From Pontiella sulfatireligans (GTDB lineage Bacteria > Verrucomicrobiota > Kiritimatiellia > Kiritimatiellales > Pontiellaceae): DNA of 64,000 nt. Shown here in pieces: positions 42,365 to 51,808 of the stretch; positions within the stretch are counted from its first letter, which is position 1; every line of letters begins with the position of its first letter. Position numbers and translations under genes: made by a program. The notes beneath the pieces are model-generated. The model saw only the letters and a list, made by a program, of their open reading frames with translations, did no database searches and was not told the origin of the DNA. Location of the stretch: contig NZ_CAAHFH010000002.1 of the NCBI RefSeq assembly GCF_900890705.1, positions 1,302,001-1,366,000 on the forward strand, written 5' to 3'.

Positions 42365-44284
42365 TTAGGATGCGTAGCAGCGCACTTCGAACAGCTTGGC
42401 GTTTTTCGCGCCGTACGTTTCTTTCAGGTTGATCCGGACACCTGAGGCGCGCACCTGATCGAAATCAAACTTGATCAGGCGCCTTCGGTTATCGTCGTTG
42501 CTTCCGACTTTGACCCACTTGCCGTTTATCCGTGCTTCAACGTCCAGCGATTTCAAGAGTTCCGTCGGAACATCGTTCCAGAAGTTAAAGCTTACTTTCG
42601 AATCCTTGCGCATCATGATATTGCGCTTAACATTGGTGTCGCATTTGATTTCAACCTTCGACAGCTTGACCGGCTCTTCCCATTCCATGATGACCTCGGC
42701 CGGCAGACCGTGCGATTCCCAACCGTGTTCAACACCTTCAAAATCACGGGAAACGCCATCGGTCAGCAGTTTCGGATCGCCGGATACGGTAGCCGAAGCC
42801 GCGATCAGGTCCGCTTTGCGGGCAAGGTCTTTGGGATCATGAGCCGGGCGGTGCGGAATAAAGGCATCATCACGGAGCAACTGTTCCTGGAGCTCGTTGA
42901 TATGATGGGTTGCAATATCGCGCGGGTTGCATTTTCTCTGAACACACATGGCCGCTCCGGTGCCGACGGCTAGGCCCATGGTGGCACAGGTGGCCATTAG
43001 GCGACTAGACGAAAGTGCAATATGGGTCTGGCTGATGTTGCGACCCGCAAATGACAGGTTGGCAATGTTTTTGGAATACAGGCTGCGATACGGGATCTCG
43101 TACACTTTATGGAAGTGGTAGTGGAAATAACTGGGCGGGTCTTCGAGGTTTTCAATGCCGCCCCAGCAATGTTCATCCAGCGACCACCCCCCGTAACCCA
43201 CCGCATCCTCAAAATGTTTGTGGTTCAGCAGGTCGCCTTCTTTGAGAATATAATCGCCGATGAAGCGACGCGATTCACGTTTGCCCGGAAGCGATTGCAC
43301 CCAGGTGAGCGCATGGTTTTCGGCTCCCGGAATCTGGCCCGAGTTTTTAATGTAGTCCCAGACGCCGTAGGAATAGGCCATCAGCTTGTCGCGAATGATT
43401 TCCTGCTCAGCAATAATGTCGCCGTCGCTGCCGACCTCCATCCACCAAAGGCCGTTATGGAATCCGTTGAACTTCCGTTTCGGGTTGGACTTTTCGGCAT
43501 CATAGGGAATGGCCCATGAGGGCGCGGTGAAGGGCATCGGTTCGCCCATGTCTTCCGAATGCATCAGCAGCGTGGCACCCATCTGCCAGCCGTCCGGTTC
43601 ATCCGGAGCATACTTTTCGCCAAACTCTTTTTTGCCTTCGCGTCCTGTGCGGTAAAACGCTCCCGCAGTGGCAGCCAGCAGGCCATCGCCCGAACAGTCG
43701 ATGAACTGTTTGGCCTTGATCGTGATTTCCGTTTCAGTGGTCAACTGCCAGCACTTGGCGACCACGATGGTGTTGCCGTTCATGACGGCTTCGGTGGCCT
43801 GCGTGTTCAGCATCAGCTCCAGATTCGGTTCACTGATCACAAAGTCGTAGAGCAGGTGGTCCCAGACCGGCCAGGATTCCTGTTTGTTGTTGAAGCGGTT
43901 GTGCAGCAGAAGTTCTTCGATGATGCCGGTTTCGCGTTCGGCTTTGTTGTCAGGACGCAAATGCGTGACGCCGTTGAGATGCACGCGCATTTCACTCGAT
44001 GCATTGCCGCCGAGTACCGGACGATCCTGTACAAGCACGGTTTTGGCCCCGTTGCGTGCAGCGGAAACCGCAGCACAGATGCCGGCAATGCCGCCGCCAA
44101 GTACGGCGACATCATAGTGGACCGTTTCTTTACGATCAGGCAGGCCTCGCTCCCCTTTCGAAAGTTGAAGCCAATTATCCGACGCCCGTTCGCCGGCCAG
44201 GCCGGCATCGTCCGATGCGCAGCCCACGATTGGAATAATGCTAGCCGCTACAGCACCGTTCTTAAAAACATCTCTTCGCTTCAC
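42365..44284 (-). CDS. exported FAD-dependent oxidoreductase with C-terminal discoidin-like domain
   Basis: 639 residues. The N terminus MKRRDVFKNGAVAASIIPIVGCAS combines an Arg-Arg start with a lipobox, suggesting TAT export and lipidation of Cys22. VAVLGGGIAGICAAVSAARNG is the FAD-binding Rossmann motif; DRPVLGGNASSEMRVH is the second signature of the FAD_oxidored family. Residues about 500-639 resemble an F5/8-type C domain, which binds sugars. Homologues are common in sugar-degradation loci of PVC and Bacteroidota bacteria; the reaction is not known, but oxidation of a sugar on an oligosaccharide would fit. Confidence 0.85.
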   Translation of the reverse strand: MKRRDVFKNGAVAASIIPIVGCASDDAGLAGERASDNWLQLSKGERGLPDRKETVHYDVAVLGGGIAGICAAVSAARNGAKTVLVQDRPVLGGNASSEMRVHLNGVTHLRPDNKAERETGIIEELLLHNRFNNKQESWPVWDHLLYDFVISEPNLELMLNTQATEAVMNGNTIVVAKCWQLTTETEITIKAKQFIDCSGDGLLAATAGAFYRTGREGKKEFGEKYAPDEPDGWQMGATLLMHSEDMGEPMPFTAPSWAIPYDAEKSNPKRKFNGFHNGLWWMEVGSDGDIIAEQEIIRDKLMAYSYGVWDYIKNSGQIPGAENHALTWVQSLPGKRESRRFIGDYILKEGDLLNHKHFEDAVGYGGWSLDEHCWGGIENLEDPPSYFHYHFHKVYEIPYRSLYSKNIANLSFAGRNISQTHIALSSSRLMATCATMGLAVGTGAAMCVQRKCNPRDIATHHINELQEQLLRDDAFIPHRPAHDPKDLARKADLIAASATVSGDPKLLTDGVSRDFEGVEHGWESHGLPAEVIMEWEEPVKLSKVEIKCDTNVKRNIMMRKDSKVSFNFWNDVPTELLKSLDVEARINGKWVKVGSNDDNRRRLIKFDFDQVRASGVRINLKETYGAKNAKLFEVRCYAS

Positions 44285-44299
44285 AGTTCCAACCTCCGG

Positions 44300-47200
44300 T
44301 TATTTTGTCGGGCCCATCATAAACTCAAGGCGGTACTTGCCCGGCTTAAGAAGGTATTGCGGCAACGTGTTCGACAACGTGCCGCCCACGCCCATCTGAA
44401 CGGAATCAATGTTCAGCGTGTAGAAGCCCTGGGGCTTCAGATCGTAGGGATGCCGCGCCTCTTCAAGGTTCTCTGCCGAATACGGCCAAACAGAAAAACC
44501 AAACTGCGGTTGGCCAGTAATCATGAGGCCGGCCTTGGAATTTTCGGCGCAGAGCTTCAGCCAGCGCACATCGGTCCGGTTGCCGTTTTCCTGGGGCATG
44601 GCATAGTTGGTGAACAGCTCGTCCGTTTTCTGGCTGAACGCCGCAACCTCGGCGCCGCGCTTGCGGTCGCTGTAGTTTTCCCACGGGCCGTTGCCGTAGT
44701 ATTCGGCTTCCACATACGCGCCGGGAATGCCCATGGTCATGCCGTAGCGGAAGAGGTCCGCCAGCGACTTGTCCGCATCCATATCCATTTTCACCGCAAC
44801 GTTGCCGTCGCTGTAGAAGGTATAGGAAGTCTCCAGCTTAATCTTGCTGCCAGAGCTTTGCGAAACCAGAACATGAATCGATTGTTTATCTTTAGCGCCG
44901 ACGGCGACCGAACTGGTTTTCAGATTGGCCGGCAAATTGCCCCATGATTTTTTTGATTTTTGGAACGGCTTCCAACCCGCGCCTCGCGAGTCGTTGTCGA
45001 TCGGCGGACGGTTAAAGTTTGGCCGTAAAGCGAAGGCCAGCTGCTCAACGCCGTTGACGATGTAGGAAGTCAGCTCGCCGGTCGTTTTCGAGACCGATGC
45101 AGAGAAGCCTTTTCCGGCAACCGCAATCTTTCCAACGGCGTCTTCGAACGAGATCTCATCCGTTGATGCAGAGGTGTACGCCGCGGGGCCCTTCCGACTT
45201 TTCAGCGCGAGCTGCCCCTTGGCGACTTCGTATCCTTTTTTGCACCAGAGACGGTCAGCCTTTTCGTTCAGGCTCAGACGCAGCCAGTATTCCGACCCCG
45301 CATCAAACTTCACCTTTTCAAAAGGCACTTTAACCACAGCGGAATCCAGCGCAGGAATATCCTGCGCTGCCAGCTTGCCGGCCTGCAGCTCCTGCCCGTC
45401 TTTCGAGAGCGTCCAACGGATTTCGTATTGATCCAGATTCGTGAAGCTGAAGCGATTGGTAATCTTCACCTTGCCGGCTTCCACATCAACCGCTTCGAAA
45501 GCGGCCGACTGGAACACATACTTGCATTCCCAGGCATGCGGGTTCGGCGTGCGGTTGGAGGCAAATACCCCGTTCATGCAAAAGTTTTCGTCGTTGGGCA
45601 CATCGCCGAAGTCGCCGCCGTAGGCATAAAACGGCTTGCCGTTTTCATCCTTCTTCACGAGGCCTTGGTCGATCATGTCCCAAATGTAGCCGCCGATCAA
45701 ATTGGGCCGGGCGCGAATCTCATCCCAGTAGTCACCCAGGCCTCCGATGGAGTTGCCCATGGCGTGCAGGTATTCGCACATAATGATCGGGCGGTCGATG
45801 TGTTCGCTCTCGGCCATGCCCACCAGCTGGCTGAGGTCGGGGTACATGCGGCTAAGCACATCCACATAGTCCGGGTCGTCCGGGTTGGCGTAGACCGGCC
45901 ATTTGTTGACCTTGTAGCCGATGCCGTCCTCTTCGACGTAAAGCGGGTGCAGCGGGTCGCCCTGCGCGCCTTCGTAGTGGATGAAGCGGCCCGAACCATA
46001 ATCGAAGTAGCGGATCCAGCTCGCGGCGGCGGCGAAGCCAGGACCGGTGCCCGACTCGTTGCCGAGCGACCAGGAAATAACGCACACGTGATTTTTATCG
46101 CGCTCCACCATGCGGGTCACCCGGCTGATGAGCGCACCGTTCCACGAAGGCATGTTGGCGAGATAGCCGCCGAGGTGATGCGTTTCAATATTGGCTTCGT
46201 CCATCACATACAGGCCATACTCGTTGCAGAGATCGAGGAAGTGCGGATCGTTGGGATAGTGGCAGGTGCGGACGGCGTTAAAGTTAAACTGCTTCAACAG
46301 CTCGACATCCTTGCGCATGTCTTCGCGGGCCAGCGCCTTGCCGCGGATCGGATGGTGGTCGTGGCGGTTCACGCCCATAATCTCCACCGGCTTGCCGTTG
46401 ATCAGCAGTTCATTTTCCGCGCTGAACTCAATCTTGCGGAAGCCGATCTTTTGGCTGCGCGCCTCCACCACCCCTCCCTTGGGATCGGTTACGGTAAAGA
46501 CCACTTTGTATAAATAGGGATCTTCCGCCGACCACTTGCGGGGCGACTGAATCTCCGCCTTCATGAAGGCAAACACGGGCAGGTCGCGCGGGGGCCAGCG
46601 TTCGTTGTAGACTTTGTCAATCGCGACCGAAAGCGGCGCATCCAGAACGGCCTTTTCGTCGGCATCGTAAAGCTGCGCGGTAACCTTCCAGCCTTTGAGA
46701 TTGTCGGCGCCTTCTTTCACCCAGACACGCGGACGGAGTTCCAGCTTTGCGTTTTCGAGCTGGTCGTCGAACGGGGTGCGGACATAAAAATCGTTCAGCG
46801 CAATCTTGGGCTGCGCGAGCAGGAGCACTTCGCGGTGAATGCCGCTCAGTCGCCACATGTCCTGGTCTTCCAGATAGCTGCCGTCGCTCCAGCGGAACAC
46901 CTGCACCGCAACCCGGTTCTTGCCCGGCTTTACATATTCCGTAATGTCGAATTCAGCGGCCAAACGGCTGCCTTGGCTGTAGCCGACGGCTTCGCCGTTG
47001 ACCCACACATAAAACGCAGATGAGACGCCGCCAAAGTGCAGGATGATCGAGTCGTTTTTCCACTCGCGGGAAATCTTAAAATCGCGGAAATAGCTGCCGA
47101 CCGGATTGTCGCGGTAAATAAACGGAGGCTTCGGCGGCGTCGGCCCTTTCCAATCATACTTCAACGTTGTGTCGAGAATGTTGGGCGTCCAGGGATACGT

Positions 47201-47542
47201 GATGTTGGAATAGATCGGCTGGCCGTGGCCCTGCAGCTCCCAGTTGGACGGAACGGGAATATCGTCCCAGCCCTTGCCCTTGAAACCCTTCGCCATAAAA
47301 TCCGTGGGGCGGTCTTCCGACTTGCCCACATATTTAAACTTCCAGGTGCCGTCCAGCGATTGGACGCGCGCCTTGTCGCGGTTTCCTTCGAGTGCGTCTT
47401 CCGCGCTTTTGAAGGAGTAGGATGGAACGCGCGCCGGCAGCTTGTTTTGTTCAAACATCTGCTCGTCTTCCCAATCATTCCGGGCAGTCGCAAATTGATT
47501 CGACATCGCCAGTACGAGTCCAAAAAGTATCTGTTTCTTCAT
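44300..47542 (-). CDS. exported GH2 beta-galactosidase (LacZ type)
   Basis: 1080 residues. Signal peptide 1-20. The five-domain LacZ plan is complete: sugar-binding domain, Ig-like, TIM barrel, second Ig-like and Bgal small chain at the C terminus. SLGNESGTG (near residue 495) has the acid/base Glu, IMCEYLHAMGNS (near 590) the nucleophile Glu. NRHDHHP and RTCHYPNDPHFLDLC are usual LacZ motifs. It removes terminal beta-linked galactose, which matches the beta-1,4-galactose units of carrageenan or agar oligosaccharides. Confidence 0.95.
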   Translation of the reverse strand: MKKQILFGLVLAMSNQFATARNDWEDEQMFEQNKLPARVPSYSFKSAEDALEGNRDKARVQSLDGTWKFKYVGKSEDRPTDFMAKGFKGKGWDDIPVPSNWELQGHGQPIYSNITYPWTPNILDTTLKYDWKGPTPPKPPFIYRDNPVGSYFRDFKISREWKNDSIILHFGGVSSAFYVWVNGEAVGYSQGSRLAAEFDITEYVKPGKNRVAVQVFRWSDGSYLEDQDMWRLSGIHREVLLLAQPKIALNDFYVRTPFDDQLENAKLELRPRVWVKEGADNLKGWKVTAQLYDADEKAVLDAPLSVAIDKVYNERWPPRDLPVFAFMKAEIQSPRKWSAEDPYLYKVVFTVTDPKGGVVEARSQKIGFRKIEFSAENELLINGKPVEIMGVNRHDHHPIRGKALAREDMRKDVELLKQFNFNAVRTCHYPNDPHFLDLCNEYGLYVMDEANIETHHLGGYLANMPSWNGALISRVTRMVERDKNHVCVISWSLGNESGTGPGFAAAASWIRYFDYGSGRFIHYEGAQGDPLHPLYVEEDGIGYKVNKWPVYANPDDPDYVDVLSRMYPDLSQLVGMAESEHIDRPIIMCEYLHAMGNSIGGLGDYWDEIRARPNLIGGYIWDMIDQGLVKKDENGKPFYAYGGDFGDVPNDENFCMNGVFASNRTPNPHAWECKYVFQSAAFEAVDVEAGKVKITNRFSFTNLDQYEIRWTLSKDGQELQAGKLAAQDIPALDSAVVKVPFEKVKFDAGSEYWLRLSLNEKADRLWCKKGYEVAKGQLALKSRKGPAAYTSASTDEISFEDAVGKIAVAGKGFSASVSKTTGELTSYIVNGVEQLAFALRPNFNRPPIDNDSRGAGWKPFQKSKKSWGNLPANLKTSSVAVGAKDKQSIHVLVSQSSGSKIKLETSYTFYSDGNVAVKMDMDADKSLADLFRYGMTMGIPGAYVEAEYYGNGPWENYSDRKRGAEVAAFSQKTDELFTNYAMPQENGNRTDVRWLKLCAENSKAGLMITGQPQFGFSVWPYSAENLEEARHPYDLKPQGFYTLNIDSVQMGVGGTLSNTLPQYLLKPGKYRLEFMMGPTK

Positions 47543-47568
47543 ACGTTTGATTCCCTGCTAATTCCCGG

Positions 47569-47635
47569 CCGCAAAGACATGAAAACGCAAAGTTTTCAAC
47601 TCCTTCCTTCTTTGCGTCTTAGCGCCTTTGCGGTC
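47569..47635. repeat. copy of the CGCAAAGACGCAAAG palindromic repeat family
   Basis: CCGCAAAGAC at the left and CTTTGCGGTC at the right, with CTTTGCGTCTTAGCG inside, form a 67-base element in the 115-base gap between the GH127 and GH2 genes. Confidence 0.8.
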
Positions 47636-47657
47636 AAGTTTCTCTATTAGTGGTTTT

Positions 47658-49679
47658 TTATTCCCAAATGAGCGGCAGCCAAACGGACATTTCAGCCATG
47701 CCGCGGTTCGACCATGCGTAGTACGGCACGAACTGGGTTTTCAGCTTTTGGAACTTCGGCTTCTTTTCGAGCGTGCGGTACATCTGGCCCTGTTGGTCGT
47801 CATACAGCATGACCGTTCCCTTGAGCGTGGTCAGGCCGTCCGTGAAGGCCGGATCATGGGCCGGCGTCAACTTGATGTCCGACGGCAGGTAGACATCCAG
47901 GATGGAGGTGCCTTCCGGCAGGTCGGGGGTTTCCATGCAGTACACGAGCGGACCGCGCTTGACGGCCGCTTGGTTGCGGGTTTCTTCAATTTTGGGATTT
48001 CCGACCATCAGTTTGGCTTCCATCGGAATGTCCAGCTCAACCATATCGCCGGCTTTCCATGCGCGGTTGACTACGGCGAATACTCCGGCCGTCACGTCGA
48101 TGCCGGCATCCTTGCCGTTTACTTTGACCGTGGAGCCTTCCGCCCACGCCGGGATGCGCAGCATCAAATCGAACGGAGCGGCTTTGCAGCCCTCGACGGT
48201 GATCTTCACCGCGCCGTCCCACGGATAGTCTGTTTCCTGCGTCAGTTTGATGTCCGAGCCGTCGAGCATCTTGGTGGCCAGCTTGTTGCCGCCGTAGAGG
48301 TTCACCGCAACGCCGTTGTCGGCCAGGCTATACGCCCAGTTATTGGCTTTGGCGACCGTGCGGACGAGGTTCGGCGGGCAGCAGAAGCAGGGAATGTAGG
48401 CCACACGTTCAGCATAGTCCGTGATCCCCATTTTCTTGTCGAACGTCCGGCGCAGCGGATTGGTGTAGAAATAGTGGGTTCCGTCCTGACTGATGCCCGA
48501 AAGCGTGTTGTAAAGCACCAGTTCCACAATGTCGGCATATTTGGATTCACCGTGAATACCGAGCAGGCGGTAGCTGAACATGCCGTTGCAGATGTTGGCG
48601 CAGGTTTCATTATATGCCGTCGAGTTGGGCATCATGTAATCCTTGATGAACCCCTCGTGAATCATGTCTCCTTTGGGCGACACGCCGTGATGGGTCTGTC
48701 CGCAGGCGCCAGTGATGTACATCTTATGATTGACCACGCTGTCCCACATACGGTCGAGGGCCTTGATCAGCGCCTGCTCGCCGGTTTCGGCATACACATC
48801 GGCTGCGCCGGCATAGTAGTAGAGCGCCAATACAGCGTGACCGGCGGCTTCGTTGGCTTTGCGCAGCGGCGTGCGCTCCTGAACCATATCGCCGATGTGC
48901 TTGTAGTTCGCATAGGGAGCGGGCGCCACTGTGGATTGGCCGCGTCGGTTGATGAACTCCTCAGCCAGTTTCAGATATTTTTTATTGCCGGTTTCGCGGT
49001 ACATCTCGGCCAGGCCCATAATCTGGGTCTGGTTGAAGCCGAAGCGTTTCAGATCCTCCGGACAGGGCATAAAGGTTTCGCAAAGAAAATCGGCATGCTT
49101 GACGGCAATGTTGAAAAAGTTGTCCTGCCCGGTAATCCGGCGATGGATACAGGCGCTGGTCAGCAGATGGCCGGAGTTGTACATCTCGTGCAGCTGCCGG
49201 TTGGCCCACCGCTCCTGCTTCCCTTTCTTTGCCTGGGGGATCTGGACCTGGGTCGAAAGGTAGCCGTCATCGCACTGCGCTTTGCCGATGATCGCAATAT
49301 ATTCATCGGCCTGCTTGAGGAGCGCCGGATCTTTATTGATGGCATAGACATACATGGAGGCTTCGATCCATTTATAAAAATCGCCGTCGTGCCAGTTCAT
49401 GCCCTGGTGTTTGCCTTCCTTCATTCCGGCGGCAATCTTAAAGTTGTCGAGCGCAAAGCCAACGTCGCCGGTAAGGATGTCGCCCATATGGGGCACCATC
49501 ACCTCTTCACAAAGCTTAAACTTGTCGGCCCAGAAACCGTCCGTCCACTGGCAGTCGCCAATATTCACGCTCTTGAGTTTGACGTACGGGCTGTCCGCAT
49601 TGTCAATGATGCCCCGCTGCTGGCCGTGAGCCAAACCAACCATGCTGATCCCGCACAATATAAGTGACAGTATTTTCAT
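47658..49679 (-). CDS. GH127-family glycoside hydrolase (exported)
   Basis: 673 residues with a signal peptide (cleavage after AHG, near residue 19). The zinc/catalytic set NETCA (near 357) and CFCCPPN (near 432) is conserved. It is the first gene of the upstream operon and has motif copy A before it. Compared with the other two copies it carries a slightly different middle region (RRTFDKKMGITDYAERVAYI), which may reflect another subsite. Function as for the other copies: release of a terminal alpha-linked anhydrogalactose, or of L-arabinofuranose, from oligosaccharides in the periplasm. Confidence 0.92.
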   Translation of the reverse strand: MKILSLILCGISMVGLAHGQQRGIIDNADSPYVKLKSVNIGDCQWTDGFWADKFKLCEEVMVPHMGDILTGDVGFALDNFKIAAGMKEGKHQGMNWHDGDFYKWIEASMYVYAINKDPALLKQADEYIAIIGKAQCDDGYLSTQVQIPQAKKGKQERWANRQLHEMYNSGHLLTSACIHRRITGQDNFFNIAVKHADFLCETFMPCPEDLKRFGFNQTQIMGLAEMYRETGNKKYLKLAEEFINRRGQSTVAPAPYANYKHIGDMVQERTPLRKANEAAGHAVLALYYYAGAADVYAETGEQALIKALDRMWDSVVNHKMYITGACGQTHHGVSPKGDMIHEGFIKDYMMPNSTAYNETCANICNGMFSYRLLGIHGESKYADIVELVLYNTLSGISQDGTHYFYTNPLRRTFDKKMGITDYAERVAYIPCFCCPPNLVRTVAKANNWAYSLADNGVAVNLYGGNKLATKMLDGSDIKLTQETDYPWDGAVKITVEGCKAAPFDLMLRIPAWAEGSTVKVNGKDAGIDVTAGVFAVVNRAWKAGDMVELDIPMEAKLMVGNPKIEETRNQAAVKRGPLVYCMETPDLPEGTSILDVYLPSDIKLTPAHDPAFTDGLTTLKGTVMLYDDQQGQMYRTLEKKPKFQKLKTQFVPYYAWSNRGMAEMSVWLPLIWE

Positions 49680-49811
49680 TACATCTCTCCTGTTTGCTGG
49701 CAGTAAAAAAACTCCATTGACTAGGCATGAGACAGACCGGCGTCAACAGCCGAATCTCCCGATTCCTAGTAACTCATCATAGGTTGGCAAAATACGACCC
49801 GCTTGATAACA

Positions 49812-49845
49812 GCGGATCTTATAATAAACACTGCGGATATTGCAC
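49812..49845 (-). promoter_or_regulatory. candidate AraC-regulator site, copy A
   Basis: On the minus strand GTGCAATATCCGC, then TTTATTATAAGATCCGC; the hexamer ATCCGC occurs twice, with starts exactly 21 bases apart. It lies 133-166 bases before the GH127 start and about 65 bases before a promoter on the opposite strand, so it could act on both directions. Confidence 0.75.
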
Positions 49846-49909
49846 TCCCTGTTTTTGACAAAACCAACGAAATGCGGACGCCGGGCGCGCCACCGGGGGA
49901 AATAATGAT

Positions 49910-49938
49910 TTGATGAGCACATTAGTCCCATATACAAT
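49910..49938 (+). promoter_or_regulatory. promoter of the isomerase-like gene
   Basis: TTGATG (49910-49915) and TACAAT (49933-49938) with a 17-base spacer, about 40 bases before the start codon at 49979. Confidence 0.55.
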
Positions 49939-49978
49939 GTCCCGCATTATTTACGCTGGAATGCAAAAAAGGATCACT

Positions 49979-50803
49979 ATGAAAATACTCTACTTTTGCC
50001 CGCTTTGGGGCTGTGAAGACATGGACTTCGACCACTACTGCCAAACCGTCGCCGAGACCGGCTACGACGGCGTTGAAATGAGCCTCCCGCTGGACGACCG
50101 CCCCGCCATGGAGCGACGGATGCGGAGCCTGAAAGCACATGGACTCGAACTTCTGGCGCAGCATTGGGAAACCGTTGCCCCAAACCTAGATGATCACGTG
50201 GCCGAGTACCGGCGGCGCCTCGAATGGCTGGCCAGCGCCGAGCCGCTGCTGATCAATTCCCAAACCGGACGCGATTGGTTTGGCTTTGAGGATAACTGCC
50301 GGGTGATCGCCGAAGCCAAAGCCGTGGCACAGGCCACGGGAATCCAGATTCTGCATGAAACGCATCGCGGAAAATTTAGCTATGCCGCCGCCGCTGCCCG
50401 CCGCTTTCTTGAATGCGACGCCGATCTTCGGATCACCGCGGACTTCTCGCACTGGTGCGCCGTCTCGGAATCGCTACTGGAGGATCAGCAGGACTCCATT
50501 GAACTAGCCGTTTCGCGGGCGGACCACATCCATGCGCGCGTCGGCCATCCGGAAGGCCCGCAGGTTTCGGACCCCCGTGCGCCGGAATGGGCGGTCGCCC
50601 TCAACGCCCATTTGGGCTGGTGGGACCGGATTGTCGAAGCGCATCGTAAAGCCGGCTCCGAACGGCTGACCATCACGCCGGAGTTCGGGCCCTACCCCTA
50701 CATGCCACAACTTCCGTACACCCAGCAACCGGTCGCAAGCCAATGGGAAATCAACCTGCACATGATGTCCCTGTTGCGCAGCCGCTACAAAGCCGAGGCC
50801 TGA
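49979..50803 (+). CDS. sugar phosphate isomerase/epimerase-like TIM-barrel protein
   Basis: 274 residues from the ATG at 49979, behind AAGGA. The pattern FDHYCQTVAETGYDGVEMSLP, ILHETHRGKF, ADFSHWCAV and ITPEFGPYPY is that of the xylose-isomerase-like (AP endonuclease 2) fold with a metal site of Glu, Asp, His and Glu. Members isomerise or epimerise sugars, inositols or keto acids. It is divergent from the GH127 operon and shares its regulatory region, so it may act on a sugar of the same glycan, but no substrate can be named. Confidence 0.85.
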   Translation: MKILYFCPLWGCEDMDFDHYCQTVAETGYDGVEMSLPLDDRPAMERRMRSLKAHGLELLAQHWETVAPNLDDHVAEYRRRLEWLASAEPLLINSQTGRDWFGFEDNCRVIAEAKAVAQATGIQILHETHRGKFSYAAAAARRFLECDADLRITADFSHWCAVSESLLEDQQDSIELAVSRADHIHARVGHPEGPQVSDPRAPEWAVALNAHLGWWDRIVEAHRKAGSERLTITPEFGPYPYMPQLPYTQQPVASQWEINLHMMSLLRSRYKAEA

Positions 50804-50825
50804 GATCCATACAGGCCTTTTTATT
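50796..50825 (+). terminator. terminator of the isomerase-like gene
   Basis: AGGCCTG (50796-50802) pairs with CAGGCCT (50812-50818), followed by TTTTTATTTT. The stem begins inside the last codons of the gene. Confidence 0.88.
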
Positions 50826-50934
50826 TTCTTTTCCCCATGCCCGTTTTACTGCGGTCTGTGGTCGGAGAGGCTTGCTGGCCCTGATGGTTAAAGGCTTCGG
50901 ATGCTTTAGTGACATACTAAGGGTAGGAGCGATC

Positions 50935-51546
50935 CTATTTCTTCGCATGAAGGGGTAGGTGAGGGAGGAATTCTGATGAAGGCGCCATTTCCAACCGGGG
51001 CATGCCCGGCGCCCATAGCAGCAACGCCCCTCCGAGCTTTTCCGCCCCATTGGATGAAACGATCGCATACAGATAGAGTTCGAGGATCAGCAGCGCGCTG
51101 AGCGCTTCCAATGTGTTTTTCAGGTTCGCTTTTTCGAAATTGCTGTCGCGATGATGCTTAATGTCCTGATAGGCATTCCACCAGTCGAGCCGCCCTCCGG
51201 CTTTGTTCCATGCAGCAAAGGGATGCACCGTTCGATGAAACCGGTTCACCCGTACTGGAGCTTTGTGGATCTCCGGAAATCTACCAAGAATCGTCCGTTT
51301 ATAATGTCCCATGTTGTCGGCCGGATTCTTAGGGCCGATGATCTTGCAGATTTTCTTGAGGACGGCCTCGCACTCTGTATTGATGCAGACGAGTTGCTGC
51401 GCAAATTCAATGGAGCAGGTCGCATCGTTTATTTCGGCACATCCGGTGTAGTTCGCAACGGCATGAAAATCAGATTCCAACTTAAGGAAATACTGCCCGT
51501 AGGAATCGTCGAGAGGGCTTTGCTTGGGCGTCATATGTTTAGACAT
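50935..51546 (-). CDS. hypothetical protein, possibly HEPN-like
   Basis: 203 residues, behind AGAAGGAG. The protein looks mainly helical. The segment DWWNAYQDIKHHRDSNFEKANLKNTLEALSALL, divided over two helices with K-H-x-R and N-F motifs, resembles uncharacterised helical proteins sometimes grouped with HEPN domains. That is a weak resemblance. No membrane segment or signal peptide. Neither neighbour suggests a role. The gap 51547-51808 shows nothing recognisable. Confidence 0.65.
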   Translation of the reverse strand: MSKHMTPKQSPLDDSYGQYFLKLESDFHAVANYTGCAEINDATCSIEFAQQLVCINTECEAVLKKICKIIGPKNPADNMGHYKRTILGRFPEIHKAPVRVNRFHRTVHPFAAWNKAGGRLDWWNAYQDIKHHRDSNFEKANLKNTLEALSALLILELYLYAIVSSNGAEKLGGALLLWAPGMPRLEMAPSSEFLPHLPLHAKK

Positions 51547-51808
51547 AAACTACTCCTTCTGGTTGCGTTGTTTCGGGCATGTATCCGCACCCGATACGTT
51601 GGACAATAAAACACGATCAACTCAAGACCGGCAAGGGCGAATTCAGCAACTCCAGCGAAGCGGCCCTCGGATCGTTAACTTTTACGCCATGAAAGCTTCG
51701 AGCATGGACCATAAAAGCGCCGTGCAACCCTGGGTCAGGATATCGGCAAGAGCATCGCATGCGATTCCGAGGCTTCGAAGATGCAGGGGAATCCAAAGGG
51801 ATTGGGAA

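Noticed and set aside
43559..44947. 462-codon plus-strand frame
   Set aside because: Covers parts of two real minus-strand genes and the gap between them.
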